Origin: ZC4RG29 sp036273935
GTDB lineage: Bacteria > Bacteroidota > Bacteroidia > Cytophagales > Cyclobacteriaceae
Assembly: GCA_036273935.1 (NCBI GenBank)
Contig: DASUGQ010000037.1
Coordinates: 1-7,601 of the forward strand
DNA: 7,601 nucleotides
Reading direction: 5' to 3'
Part shown: positions 1-7,242 of the stretch, one piece after another
Position numbering within the stretch: position 1 is the stretch's first letter
Layout of the letters: each line of letters opens with the position of its first letter
The notes under the pieces: generated by a model
What the model was told of the DNA's origin: nothing
Database searches by the model: none
What the model saw: the letters and a program-made list of their open reading frames with translations, nothing else
Program-made: the position numbers and the translations under genes

Positions 1-112
1 TACTAACGGAAGGATCCGGGTAAAAATCTTCATCAAATGCGGGACGTTCGCAGGATAGAATGATGGAGAACGCTATCAAACACGCAAAAATGTATCCGGG
101 TCGAACGCGCAT
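1..112 (-). CDS. N-terminus of a lipoprotein, truncated by the left window edge
   Basis: The minus strand from an ATG at 112-110 is open to the window edge and gives 37 complete codons. The product begins MRVRPGY, followed by a hydrophobic stretch (residues 8-19) and IILSC, so Cys21 fits as the lipidated residue of a signal-peptidase-II lipobox. After the Cys come acidic and proline residues (ERPAFDEDFYPDPS), as expected of a secreted lipoprotein linker. This ATG is the only one in its frame after an upstream TAA at 139-137. No Shine-Dalgarno is present. The gene follows the TonB-dependent receptor in the same direction, 88 bp after its stop, but with a strong terminator in between. No clear promoter of its own is visible, so it may depend on readthrough or a promoter I cannot recognise. 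A receptor followed by a lipoprotein often means joint nutrient uptake in this phylum. The body of the protein is missing, so no family or substrate can be given. Confidence 0.68.
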   Translation of the reverse strand, partial: MRVRPGYIFACLIAFSIILSCERPAFDEDFYPDPSVS

Positions 113-138
113 AATCTTTGAAAATACGCATTCTATTT

Positions 139-175
139 AAAAAATAAAAAAGGGTCCCTGTTGTGGGACCCCCTT
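139..175 (-). terminator. Rho-independent terminator of the TonB-dependent receptor gene
   Basis: Read on the minus strand, a perfect 7-bp GC-rich stem (GGGTCCC, loop ACAACA, GGGACCC; plus-strand arms 165-171 and 152-158) is followed at once by T6-A-T6 (plus 151-139). The stem starts 29 nt after the receptor stop codon. The T-tract lies on the minus-strand side, so it acts on leftward transcripts. It ends 26 bp before the ATG of the downstream lipoprotein gene, which it therefore separates from the receptor. Confidence 0.93.
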
Positions 176-200
176 AAAGTCTGTGGGTTTTTATCGGTGA

Positions 201-2912
201 TCAGAATTTAACTTTCAACCCTGCGTTCCAGGTGCGGCCAAATCCATAGTAAACAACGTTCCTGGTACTCCCATTATCTCCAATCTTTTTAGTCTCTGTG
301 TTCGGATTGAAAAGAATATTTGTCTCCGATTCAGACAGATACTCTTCATCAAAAACATTATTAACATTGAGTCTCGCAGTCAGGAAAAGGTTACCCAGCT
401 TAAAGCTGTATGAAATACCTCCATCAACGAGTGAATAGGAAGGAAGTTGCCAGGCCTGATTGTCTGACCCATCGGGTTGAGTTGGATTGTTGAATGAATT
501 ATCTGAAGCAACATTGAAATCAGCGTATACATTGTCTGCATAATAATAATTACCGTAAATCTTCAACCCTCGAATAACTTCGTATTCAGCACCCAGGTTA
601 AAAGTTGTTTGTGCTGCGTCGGGAATTTTTACACCATCCATATAAAGTGTATACTCTCCTATGAATTGCTGGTTGCCATCCACCACACGTGCTGTAAAAT
701 CCTTGCTGTACCTCCAGTTCCCAAGCGAAGCCATACCATTCAAGGTCAGACCGGGTATTGGCGACACTGTCGCATCGATCTCAATCCCCTGATGGAGCTG
801 GCCTATGCCGAAGAAATTCGCAGTCCCATCCTGGCTGTCTATTTGAACGGTCCTGGATATTTGTCGATCGGTCCATGTAGTGTTATACAAATTAACATTC
901 ACGGTAGCGTAGGCACTGCGATATCCATACCCTAACTCGAACGATGTTACTTTCTGGTTTTCGGCATTAGGATTTACTTTGTTGGTGTTGTTTAAAAAGA
1001 TATTGTCAAAGATGGGTTGTTGTGAAAAAAATCCGCCATTAAAGAAAATGTTATGGTTTGAATTGATATTATAATTTAATCCGGCTTTGACTGTACCTCC
1101 TGAAAAGGCCTCCCAGTCGGACGCCTGTTCATCGGGAGTATAGAGGAAATAATCAACTCGCTTAAAGGATTGATTAGAATATGAACCCGAGATGAATGCA
1201 GACAGGGATCCAACACTGTATTCGAGTTGTCCAAAGACACCAATCCATTTTACCAAACCGTCGTTGTAGTAGTCAATCTTATCTTTGTTTGCATCGCTAC
1301 CTTCATTCGTAACATATTTCACGGGGTTGTTTATATCATCATCATCGTAAAAAGCATCAAGTCCAATGAGGTCCTCCAGTCGCCTGTAATGAATGCCTTT
1401 ATAATAACGAGCATCCAATCCCCCCGAGAAAGTAAACTTATCGTTAAAGTGATGGGTCAATGTGGAAAGAATTCCATACCAATTGTGGGAATTCATGGAC
1501 GACCGTCTGATAAAACCACTTCCCGGGTTGGCGTTTACACCGACATATTGACCATCGAAACCTCCACCCTGAGACCAAGGCACGTTGTCGGCGCCAAACA
1601 GGGGAACTGATCCTCCACCATTCCAGTTCACAATCTCATCCCACCGAACCTCTCCATTTGCATCTTTAAACCGGCGGTCGGTTCTGAACCTTCCATTGAT
1701 TCTACCCAGATCACCGGTACCTCCGCCTCTGCCAAACGATACGTACGCGGACGTAGCCAATTCAGTGCGATCAGAAATTGTCCAATAGTGATTCAGAAAG
1801 ATTTTTGGTTTGTGATAGAAATTTTTTCTCCATGAAAATTCGTCGCCATTTTTTTTACCCCATTGTGGATTGTATTTGATACCATATTTCTGGATCGTGT
1901 CATAGGTCACCCCGTCGAAAGTTGTATACTCCCGTTGATTGTGCCACTGGGGCGCTCCCAATGCCGTGAGATGCAAGGAATGCTTACTGTTGAATTCTTT
2001 GGCGATGGATGCAAAATACGACCACGCACTAAATTCCGTTCCATCGGAGTAGGTGCTTCCGGAAGTCCGTGTACCCTGAACGGTAAATGCCCACCCTTTA
2101 TCCGAGAGGCCCGTCGAATACATCAATCCGTATTTCATGTATCCATTATTTCCAAAGCTAAGGGATGCACTTCCTCCTTTCTCCATTTGTGCTGCATTGG
2201 TCACAATATTTATGGAACCACCAACTGAAGAAACCGCCAGCTTCGATGCACCCAGTCCACGCTGAACTTGCATTGAACTTGTTACATCACTCAGCCCTGC
2301 CCAATTCGACCAGTAAACCCAACCGTTTTCCATATCATTAACTGGAATTCCATTGATCATCACGGCGGTGTTACGCTGATCAAAGCCACGTACATTTATT
2401 CGTGAGTCGCCAAAGCCACCACCTTGCTTGGTTACATATACCGAGGGAGTTGCCCGTAACATTTCCGGAAATTCCTGATTCCCGACCTTCGCTTCAATAG
2501 CGGGACCCTTGATGGTAGAAACTGCCACTGGCGTTTTTCGGTCGATGGCTACCGACGCGATCACGCTGATCTCTTCCAGTCCAATTGACTGACTTTCCAA
2601 TACTATCTTGCCAAGCTCGAACGGTGTACCACCAGAAACGCGCACTGGAATTTCCCTGGAGCCATAACCAATAAAAGAAATCACGATCACTTGGTTTCCA
2701 GTGGGCACATTGTCCAACTGGAAGGAACCGTCGGCACCTGATATTGTTCCGGTTGTTGTGCCTTTCAAAATTACATTGGCTCCAACTACAACATCATTCG
2801 TTTCGTTCTCCCAAACTGTTCCTTTAACCGAACCTGTTTGAGCAAAAGCTGCTGAGCAAAACGTCGTTGCTAGGGCAACCAGCAAAGAATAAAGACGTAA
2901 ATTTTTTAGCAT
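201..2912 (-). CDS. TonB-dependent outer-membrane receptor with CarboxypepD_reg-like N-terminal domain
   Basis: This 903-residue protein fits a complete TonB-dependent receptor, which imports a ligand across the outer membrane using energy from TonB-ExbBD. Residues 1-24 are a signal peptide, probably cut at AFA|QTG. Residues 27-106 form a carboxypeptidase-regulatory-like beta-sandwich (VKGTVWE, then GADGSFQLDNVPTG and ISFIGYG). A TonB-box-like stretch follows (EEISVIASVAIDRKTPVAVS, 113-132). The plug spans about 135-240, with RINVRGFDQRNTAVMINGIP at 171-190, NDMENGWVYWSNWAG at 192-206 and VGGSINIVT at 230-238. The rest is a beta-barrel ending in VKF; a C-terminal aromatic residue is normal for outer-membrane barrels. 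It is not a typical SusC/RagA protein: the usual signature after the N-terminal domain is absent and no SusD lies beside it. The substrate cannot be read from the sequence. The ATG start directly precedes the signal peptide and has an A-rich leader without Shine-Dalgarno. A strong terminator lies downstream. Confidence 0.95.
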   Translation of the reverse strand: MLKNLRLYSLLVALATTFCSAAFAQTGSVKGTVWENETNDVVVGANVILKGTTTGTISGADGSFQLDNVPTGNQVIVISFIGYGSREIPVRVSGGTPFELGKIVLESQSIGLEEISVIASVAIDRKTPVAVSTIKGPAIEAKVGNQEFPEMLRATPSVYVTKQGGGFGDSRINVRGFDQRNTAVMINGIPVNDMENGWVYWSNWAGLSDVTSSMQVQRGLGASKLAVSSVGGSINIVTNAAQMEKGGSASLSFGNNGYMKYGLMYSTGLSDKGWAFTVQGTRTSGSTYSDGTEFSAWSYFASIAKEFNSKHSLHLTALGAPQWHNQREYTTFDGVTYDTIQKYGIKYNPQWGKKNGDEFSWRKNFYHKPKIFLNHYWTISDRTELATSAYVSFGRGGGTGDLGRINGRFRTDRRFKDANGEVRWDEIVNWNGGGSVPLFGADNVPWSQGGGFDGQYVGVNANPGSGFIRRSSMNSHNWYGILSTLTHHFNDKFTFSGGLDARYYKGIHYRRLEDLIGLDAFYDDDDINNPVKYVTNEGSDANKDKIDYYNDGLVKWIGVFGQLEYSVGSLSAFISGSYSNQSFKRVDYFLYTPDEQASDWEAFSGGTVKAGLNYNINSNHNIFFNGGFFSQQPIFDNIFLNNTNKVNPNAENQKVTSFELGYGYRSAYATVNVNLYNTTWTDRQISRTVQIDSQDGTANFFGIGQLHQGIEIDATVSPIPGLTLNGMASLGNWRYSKDFTARVVDGNQQFIGEYTLYMDGVKIPDAAQTTFNLGAEYEVIRGLKIYGNYYYADNVYADFNVASDNSFNNPTQPDGSDNQAWQLPSYSLVDGGISYSFKLGNLFLTARLNVNNVFDEEYLSESETNILFNPNTETKKIGDNGSTRNVVYYGFGRTWNAGLKVKF

Positions 2913-2946
2913 AAATTGTTGTTTAGGTTGCTTTTTACTGAGAGGT

Positions 2947-2954
2947 CAAAATTA
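2947..2954 (-). promoter_or_regulatory. Candidate Bacteroidota -7 element for the TonB-dependent receptor gene
   Basis: The minus strand reads TAATTTTG, an exact match to the phylum's TAnnTTTG -7 consensus, 34 bp upstream of the receptor ATG; transcription would start some 25-30 nt before it. The -33 TTG partner is not well placed: the nearest TTG is only 12 nt upstream instead of about 17-20. A poor -33 could mean a factor-dependent promoter or a chance match. Confidence 0.42.
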
Positions 2955-3012
2955 TCTCTTCTGGCTCAATGATTATTTACTTTAACTTTAATTCTTCTAC
3001 CAAATGTTTACA

Positions 3013-3029
3013 ATAAGTTAACAACTTAT
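3013..3029. repeat. 17-bp inverted repeat, possible operator
   Basis: The arms ATAAGTT and AACTTAT are perfect reverse complements around the spacer AAC. The repeat sits about 60 bp upstream of the candidate receptor -7 element and about 100 bp from its ATG, in a divergent intergenic region. No T-tract follows, so a terminator is unlikely; a dimeric regulator site is possible. It is AT-rich, so a chance origin remains open. Confidence 0.35.
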
Positions 3030-3133
3030 CGGAAAAGCTCAGCCCCTTGAAAACAGAAATGATGTGCGTTCAAATTGCTTCACAAACCGGCCAGAATAGG
3101 CACCCACCTTTCCAGCGCAGGAATTTCAGGCCT

Positions 3134-3145
3134 TCAATCGATTGA
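3134..3145. repeat. 12-bp perfect palindrome overlapping a candidate promoter
   Basis: TCAATCGATTGA is self-complementary. It covers the TTG (3142-3144) proposed as the -33 element of the Omp85-like gene, which would suit a repressor site. Function is inferred from position only. Confidence 0.35.
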
Positions 3146-3169
3146 GTAGTGGCATTGTTTTTACTTTAC
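3142..3169 (+). promoter_or_regulatory. Candidate promoter for the Omp85-like gene
   Basis: TTG at 3142-3144 and TACTTTAC at 3162-3169 lie 17 bp apart. The second is one base from the TAnnTTTG -7 consensus of Bacteroidota except that its last two bases read AC. Transcription would start about 30-35 nt before the ATG at 3209. This is a partial match and needs start-site mapping. Confidence 0.32.
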
Positions 3170-3208
3170 ATGTCAACAGACTGCATTGCGTAAAACCATT
3201 CTTCAAAC

Positions 3209-4999
3209 ATGAAAAGTGCTTTTTTCATATTCCTTGGACTTAGCCTTCAGTTTGGAATGTGCTTTAAAGGGTTCGCCCAGCAGGATTCACTAAAAAATTC
3301 CATCAAAGACAGCCCGATAACTAAGGAGATTGTCGACGCCATCACGAAAGGCCCTGAAAAAGATACCGTTATCAACAAGAAATCAGAAGACGCCTTTCTG
3401 CCTTACCAGGGACGAATCATTCGGAAAATAACGATACAGCACCTTGGTTTCGAGAGGACTTTTTACAATGGGACTAGTAAAGCCAGAAAAACAATAATCA
3501 ATATTGGTAATGCGCTCCATACTAATACGAAGGAGGAGATTATTCGTGACAATCTTTTCCTTGAGGAAGGGAAACAACTCAATCCCTATAAGGCTGCTGA
3601 CAACGAGCGATACCTTCGTGACCTGCAATTCATCCTTGATGCCAGAATTGAGCCCCACCCTGCAGGAAGAGATTCGGTAGATCTTGTGGTGATAACACGC
3701 GATGTATTTAGTCTCGGTGGCAGCATTTCACCAAGAAGTGCTAATGAGGCCACGTTTGGAATTTACGACGCAAACCTCCTTGGATACGGACAGCGACTGG
3801 AGTACAACGCATTAATTGATGGTGATCGAAATCCGACTTACGGTCAGGAAATGATCTACGAAAAGAGCAGCATTGGTGGAACGTTGGTCAACCTGTCTAT
3901 GGCATACACATCATTAAACACCGGAAGCAGCTATGGGGATGAATATGAAAGCGCAACTTATCTGAAACTAAATCGTCCGCTGGTTTCCCCTTATACAAGA
4001 ATGGCCGGAGGGTTTGAGTTGAGCAACAACTGGTCAATGAATTTAGATCAAAAACCGGATTCATTATTCTTGAAATACGCCTACGATATCTACGACGTCT
4101 GGACCGGTTATAACATTGGAATCCATAATATAACCAGGAACAGGAGCCGGCATTTTGTGGCTGTCCGCTGGTTCCGTCAGGTCTTTAAAGAATACCCTCA
4201 GCAAGAAATAGTTTACGATGACCCGCGGTATAATAACAATTCATTTGCTTTGGCAGAGTTCACGTTTTTCAACCAAAATTTTTACACGACGCGGTATATA
4301 TACGGATTCGGCCGAACTGAAGATGTGCCCTATGGATACACGGCCCACCTTACTGCAGGGTGGACTAATCAATTAGATAAAAAGCGCCTGTATGTCAGTG
4401 GAGGGATTACAAAAAAGGTGGTCACTCATCGGGGTGATTTTTTCGAGGGAAGCGTGCAGGCTGGAACATTTTTTAAAAATGGCCCGGAAGACGCTACATT
4501 GTTATTTTCATTTGACTGGTTCAGTCGACTACGATATCAACGACACGTTATGGTCAGGCAGTACCTTAGGTCGACGTACACCGTTCAACTGAACCAAAAA
4601 ATCAATCCCTTGTTGGAAGTCGGAAACGAATTTGGCGTTCGGGGTTTCAAAGCTGATAGCCTTGGCGGAAATGCCCGCCTGGGAATATCTTCAGAAACGG
4701 TGTTCTTCACAAACTGGAAACTATTGGGATTTCACTTCGCGCCAATCACTTATGCCGACATGGCTTTTCTTGCTCCTCCTGGAAAAAATCTATTTTATGA
4801 TAAGCCTTATATAGGGCTGGGAACAGGAATGCGCACACGAAATGAAAATCTTATTTTCGGAACAATTGAATTAAGGATAACTTATTATCCAATCGTTGTT
4901 GAGGACATATCGCATTTCAAAATCAGTGTATCCACTAATCTCAGGATAAAATATACGGACACATTTGTGCGGGCTCCGTCTTTTCTCCGGGTGAACTAA
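3209..4999 (+). CDS. Omp85/BamA-TamA-like outer-membrane protein with one visible POTRA domain
   Basis: This 596-residue protein looks like a small Omp85-superfamily member. Residues 1-24 are a signal peptide ending GFAQ. Residues 25-65 are a polar, probably disordered linker. A POTRA-like domain spans about 69-166: a first strand (GRIIRKITIQHLGF), a helix with TKEEIIRDNLFLEEGKQLNP (107-126), a second helix ERYLRDLQFI (133-142), and strands ending in DSVDLVVITRDVFSLGG. From about 170 on, alternating aromatic and polar residues give a beta-barrel. VRGF at 477-480 matches the conserved VRGF/Y motif of loop 6 in Omp85 barrels. The protein ends in FVRAPSFLRVN, after the last predicted strand (NLRIKY). 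BamA itself has five POTRAs and about 800 residues, so this is not the main BamA. Members insert or move outer-membrane proteins or lipids; the client is unknown. It is a single-gene unit, divergent from the receptor and convergent with the haem protein, whose stop is 12 bp away. Confidence 0.82.
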   Translation: MKSAFFIFLGLSLQFGMCFKGFAQQDSLKNSIKDSPITKEIVDAITKGPEKDTVINKKSEDAFLPYQGRIIRKITIQHLGFERTFYNGTSKARKTIINIGNALHTNTKEEIIRDNLFLEEGKQLNPYKAADNERYLRDLQFILDARIEPHPAGRDSVDLVVITRDVFSLGGSISPRSANEATFGIYDANLLGYGQRLEYNALIDGDRNPTYGQEMIYEKSSIGGTLVNLSMAYTSLNTGSSYGDEYESATYLKLNRPLVSPYTRMAGGFELSNNWSMNLDQKPDSLFLKYAYDIYDVWTGYNIGIHNITRNRSRHFVAVRWFRQVFKEYPQQEIVYDDPRYNNNSFALAEFTFFNQNFYTTRYIYGFGRTEDVPYGYTAHLTAGWTNQLDKKRLYVSGGITKKVVTHRGDFFEGSVQAGTFFKNGPEDATLLFSFDWFSRLRYQRHVMVRQYLRSTYTVQLNQKINPLLEVGNEFGVRGFKADSLGGNARLGISSETVFFTNWKLLGFHFAPITYADMAFLAPPGKNLFYDKPYIGLGTGMRTRNENLIFGTIELRITYYPIVVEDISHFKISVSTNLRIKYTDTFVRAPSFLRVN

Positions 5000-5011
5000 T
5001 TAAGTGACGGA

Positions 5012-5467
5012 CTAATTTTTTTCTAAAGTTATTCCCAATGACTTAACCCAACTTGTGATAGCTTCAACTTCTCCAGGAGTCAGTTTAGAATCTCCGTGCA
5101 TCCACTGATATGATTTTATGGGCATGGATCCTTCATTAGCTACTTCTGCAATTTCCTCAAGCTTATGATTGGCTCGCTTGGCATCATAATTCTTAAAGTC
5201 GGAAAAATTCAATTCCTCCTTTCCTTCCTTGATATGAAAATTCATCCACCATCCCAGGGGTTGGATGTTGTAGTACCATGGATACTCGGTATTGTGACTA
5301 TGGCAGTCGTAGCATTTTTTCTGAAGCGTATGAACGACATTTTCCGGCATTTGGTAAACCTTTGTGATATCATTTTCGCTAATTCCTTCGGCAATATTTT
5401 TACTGGACTGAAGGAACTGAATAACGACAAGTACTCCAATCAGAGCATATAGAATTTTTTTCTTCAT
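5012..5467 (-). CDS. Haem-binding-domain protein with a CXXCH motif, membrane-anchored
   Basis: This 151-residue protein fits the Haem_bd family (PF14376), small c-type-like proteins common in Bacteroidota. Residues 4-19 (ILYALIGVLVVIQFLQ) are an uncleaved signal anchor or signal peptide, placing the rest in the periplasm. CYDCH at 52-56 is a covalent haem-attachment motif: Cys52 and Cys55 would bind the vinyl groups and His56 the iron. Next comes the family pattern EYPWYYNIQPLGWW (61-74), ELNFSDF (85-91), the helix HKLEEIAEVANEG (101-113) and SMP (114-116), with Met115 a likely second iron ligand. The C-terminus carries KLTPGEVEAITSWV (128-141). The role is not known; electron transfer or haem-based sensing are possible. 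It is the third gene in a minus-strand series, 48 bp after the glycosyltransferase stop, with no terminator between. A TAATTTTC sequence in the gap resembles a -7 element but lacks a -33 partner, so its own promoter is uncertain. Confidence 0.9.
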   Translation of the reverse strand: MKKKILYALIGVLVVIQFLQSSKNIAEGISENDITKVYQMPENVVHTLQKKCYDCHSHNTEYPWYYNIQPLGWWMNFHIKEGKEELNFSDFKNYDAKRANHKLEEIAEVANEGSMPIKSYQWMHGDSKLTPGEVEAITSWVKSLGITLEKN

Positions 5468-5515
5468 AGCTAAATTCTGTTAAAGATGAAGGAATGGGAA
5501 AATTATTGAACTTGT

Positions 5516-6610
5516 CTAAGTTAAGAAATCTAAAGTAGCATCTGGCATTAAGGGATCCAATCTTTTAAGGATGGCCGAGGCCACCTGCGAAACAGTTATA
5601 TTTCTAAAGCAGGCGAAATCCCCCCTGAAACATTTTTCCTTGCCATAAACCGAGCACGGACGACAGGACAATTCATCCCGGCTAATTTGCAAAATGCTTT
5701 CGGGCCCATACTGATAGGGCCCGAAGCCAACATCAGGATCAGTCCCTCCCCAGAGTGAAAGCAAGGGTGTGCCGGTAAGCGCGGCCAGGTGCATATTGGA
5801 AGAATCCACGCAAAGCATAAGATCTATGCGTTGAAGCAAAGCAATTTCATCCCGAATTTTTAATTGACCGGCTACAATAGCGCAACGATCCGGGTATTTT
5901 TCTCTAAGGTTTTCAAAAAAATCTATTTCCTTCTCGCCCCCGCCAAAAAAGAAAATGCGGACTGGAATCTGTTTACTGACAGCCTCAATAAGTGCCTCAT
6001 AATTCTCTTTCGGCCAAATCTTTGTCATGTGCATCGCAAAAGGCGCGATGCCAATCCATTTTTCGCTTTTGACAATTTGATTTGCATCCAGCCATTGATC
6101 CACTGTTTTCAGGGTGTCCGTATCCGGTTTTAAAAATGGCTTAGGTAAGATGGCAAAGTCAAACCCCGCTTTCCGAAAGGCAGCATGATACCGGTCTACT
6201 GTGTGCGGCAAGGGAGACGTAATTTTATTTTCTTTTCTTACAAAGGCTTTTTTTTCCGCCCGTCCTTTGTCAAATACAATAACTTTTGTTCCAAATATCT
6301 TAAAGAAGCTTCGCAAAATCATCGTGCGAATATGATCATGCAAATCAATCACGACATCATAACTCGCCTTTCGCATCAGTGATTTGAAAAGATCACGCAT
6401 CCCCAAGACACCGTTATATGTATAATCGACGTCTGCCTCAAAGACCTTCAGGCGATCAATGCCTTTGAAAAGGGATGAAAATCTCGGGCGCGTTACGAGG
6501 GTAATTTCAACATCAGGATAAGAAATAACGAGTGAACTTAAGACAGGTACGAGCAACATCACATCTCCCATAGCCGAAAAACGGATGACCAATATTTTCT
6601 GAGGCGTCAT
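5516..6610 (-). CDS. Glycosyltransferase family 9 (heptosyltransferase-like)
   Basis: This 364-residue GT-B-fold enzyme belongs to family GT9, which moves a sugar (classically ADP-heptose) to lipopolysaccharide core or other glycans at the cytoplasmic face of the inner membrane. The N-terminal half opens with KILVIRFSAMGDVMLLVPVL (5-24). Asp16 of the MGD motif matches the catalytic Asp (Asp13) of Escherichia coli WaaC. The C-terminal half has APFAMHMTKIWPKENY, with a Lys next to the IWP motif, FFFGGGEKE, and the GT9 signature DSSNMHLAALTGTP (269-282) followed by LWGGTDPDVGFGP. Four cysteines, C316-C319-C327-C334, form the Cys-rich segment seen in many heptosyltransferases. Length is normal. 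The start overlaps the DUF4254 stop by one base (TGATG), which suggests translational coupling. No Shine-Dalgarno is seen, as for the other genes here. Donor and acceptor sugars cannot be told from the sequence, so heptosyltransferase is a family name, not a proven activity. Confidence 0.94.
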   Translation of the reverse strand: MTPQKILVIRFSAMGDVMLLVPVLSSLVISYPDVEITLVTRPRFSSLFKGIDRLKVFEADVDYTYNGVLGMRDLFKSLMRKASYDVVIDLHDHIRTMILRSFFKIFGTKVIVFDKGRAEKKAFVRKENKITSPLPHTVDRYHAAFRKAGFDFAILPKPFLKPDTDTLKTVDQWLDANQIVKSEKWIGIAPFAMHMTKIWPKENYEALIEAVSKQIPVRIFFFGGGEKEIDFFENLREKYPDRCAIVAGQLKIRDEIALLQRIDLMLCVDSSNMHLAALTGTPLLSLWGGTDPDVGFGPYQYGPESILQISRDELSCRPCSVYGKEKCFRGDFACFRNITVSQVASAILKRLDPLMPDATLDFLT

Positions 6611-7224
6611 CAGGTCTTGGTTTTCTGGCTGTACAGCACAGGATTTAGCGATGAATCATTATACATTTTCATCTGCCTGTAAACTTTGAATCGCCTGCTG
6701 CCACTGCTGATATCCGCTAAAAGTTCGTCGTAAGCATTTCTCATATCTTCCTTTTGCTCCATTAAAACCGAAAGCTTTGCCTCGCATTTGGCGATGTGTT
6801 GCCGGCTCACGTCTTTGCGAAGGGTCTGTTCCTTCATGTGATAAATTTTCAACATCAGGATACTCATCCTGTCCAGCAGCCATGCCGGAGTTTCCGAGTT
6901 GATTCTCGTTCCTGGCTTAGCGGTTACGTTCTTAAAATGATCCAGGAAATAATCATCTATTCTTTCAACCATATCTGTCCGGTCCTGATTTGATTTGTCA
7001 ATCCTTCGTTTGACGGCAATCCCTTCCACAGGATTAATGTCCGGAAGCCGAATGATATCCTCAAGATGCCATTGCACCGTGTCGATCCAGTTCTTATGAT
7101 AAAGCAAATACTCAAACGAATCGGGGGCGAAAGGATTTTTTAACGGCGCATCCACATCGTTATGGATATGGTACAGATCGATACTTTGTTGAAAAATTCT
7201 ATAACAAGACTCCGCGTCCAGCAT
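6610..7224 (-). CDS. DUF4254 protein of unknown function, coupled to the glycosyltransferase
   Basis: This 204-residue soluble protein fits DUF4254 (PF14063), a family I know mainly from Bacteroidota and often beside GT9 genes. It has no signal peptide or membrane segment and is predicted to be almost all helical. Its typical conserved pieces are in order: LLYHKNWIDTVQWHLEDIIR (40-59), RRIDKSNQDRTDMVERIDDY (73-92), and NSETPAWLLDRMSILMLKIY (109-128), followed by HMKEQT (129-134). The many conserved Asn, Asp, Glu, His and Arg residues suggest a binding or catalytic pocket, but no reaction is known to me. A charged helical stretch, about 132-175, may form a coiled coil. The gene is first in the series and its TGA overlaps the ATG of the glycosyltransferase, so the two products are probably made in matched amounts and may act together. 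The start is the only ATG before the conserved region and has no Shine-Dalgarno. Confidence 0.88.
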   Translation of the reverse strand: MLDAESCYRIFQQSIDLYHIHNDVDAPLKNPFAPDSFEYLLYHKNWIDTVQWHLEDIIRLPDINPVEGIAVKRRIDKSNQDRTDMVERIDDYFLDHFKNVTAKPGTRINSETPAWLLDRMSILMLKIYHMKEQTLRKDVSRQHIAKCEAKLSVLMEQKEDMRNAYDELLADISSGSRRFKVYRQMKMYNDSSLNPVLYSQKTKT

Positions 7225-7242
7225 ATTTTATCGTTGGATTGC

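Noticed and set aside
609..2228. Several plus-strand open frames of 67-127 codons opposite the TonB-dependent receptor (609-935, 1227-1610, 1585-1788, 1863-2228)
   Set aside because: They are shadows of the well-supported receptor gene, with no recognisable domains and atypical composition.
201..2912. SusC/RagA assignment for the receptor
   Set aside because: The characteristic SusC signature and a SusD neighbour are absent, so only the broader TonB-dependent receptor call is kept.
3059..3145. 28-codon frame starting ATGATG in the divergent intergenic region
   Set aside because: Basic, low-similarity product with no ribosome site or family pattern, ending inside the palindrome; chance frame.
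3383..4814. Open frames inside the Omp85-like gene (3383-3658 minus; 4392-4592 and 4632-4814 plus)
   Set aside because: They overlap a clear coding gene in other frames and show no family features.
4999..5026. Possible terminator between the convergent Omp85-like and haem genes (weak AGT/ACT stem followed by seven T)
   Set aside because: The stem has only about five pairs with a bulge, too weak to call, although the T-run may help end plus-strand transcripts.
5509..5522. AACTT-GTCT-AAGTT hairpin at the glycosyltransferase stop codon
   Set aside because: Five AT-rich pairs with no adjoining T-tract; not a terminator.
5165..6993. Open frames opposite or within the haem, glycosyltransferase and DUF4254 genes (5165-5452, 5864-6133, 6185-6382, 6796-6993 plus; 5242-5439, 6659-6883 minus)
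   Set aside because: All lie inside genes with strong family motifs on the other frame or strand.
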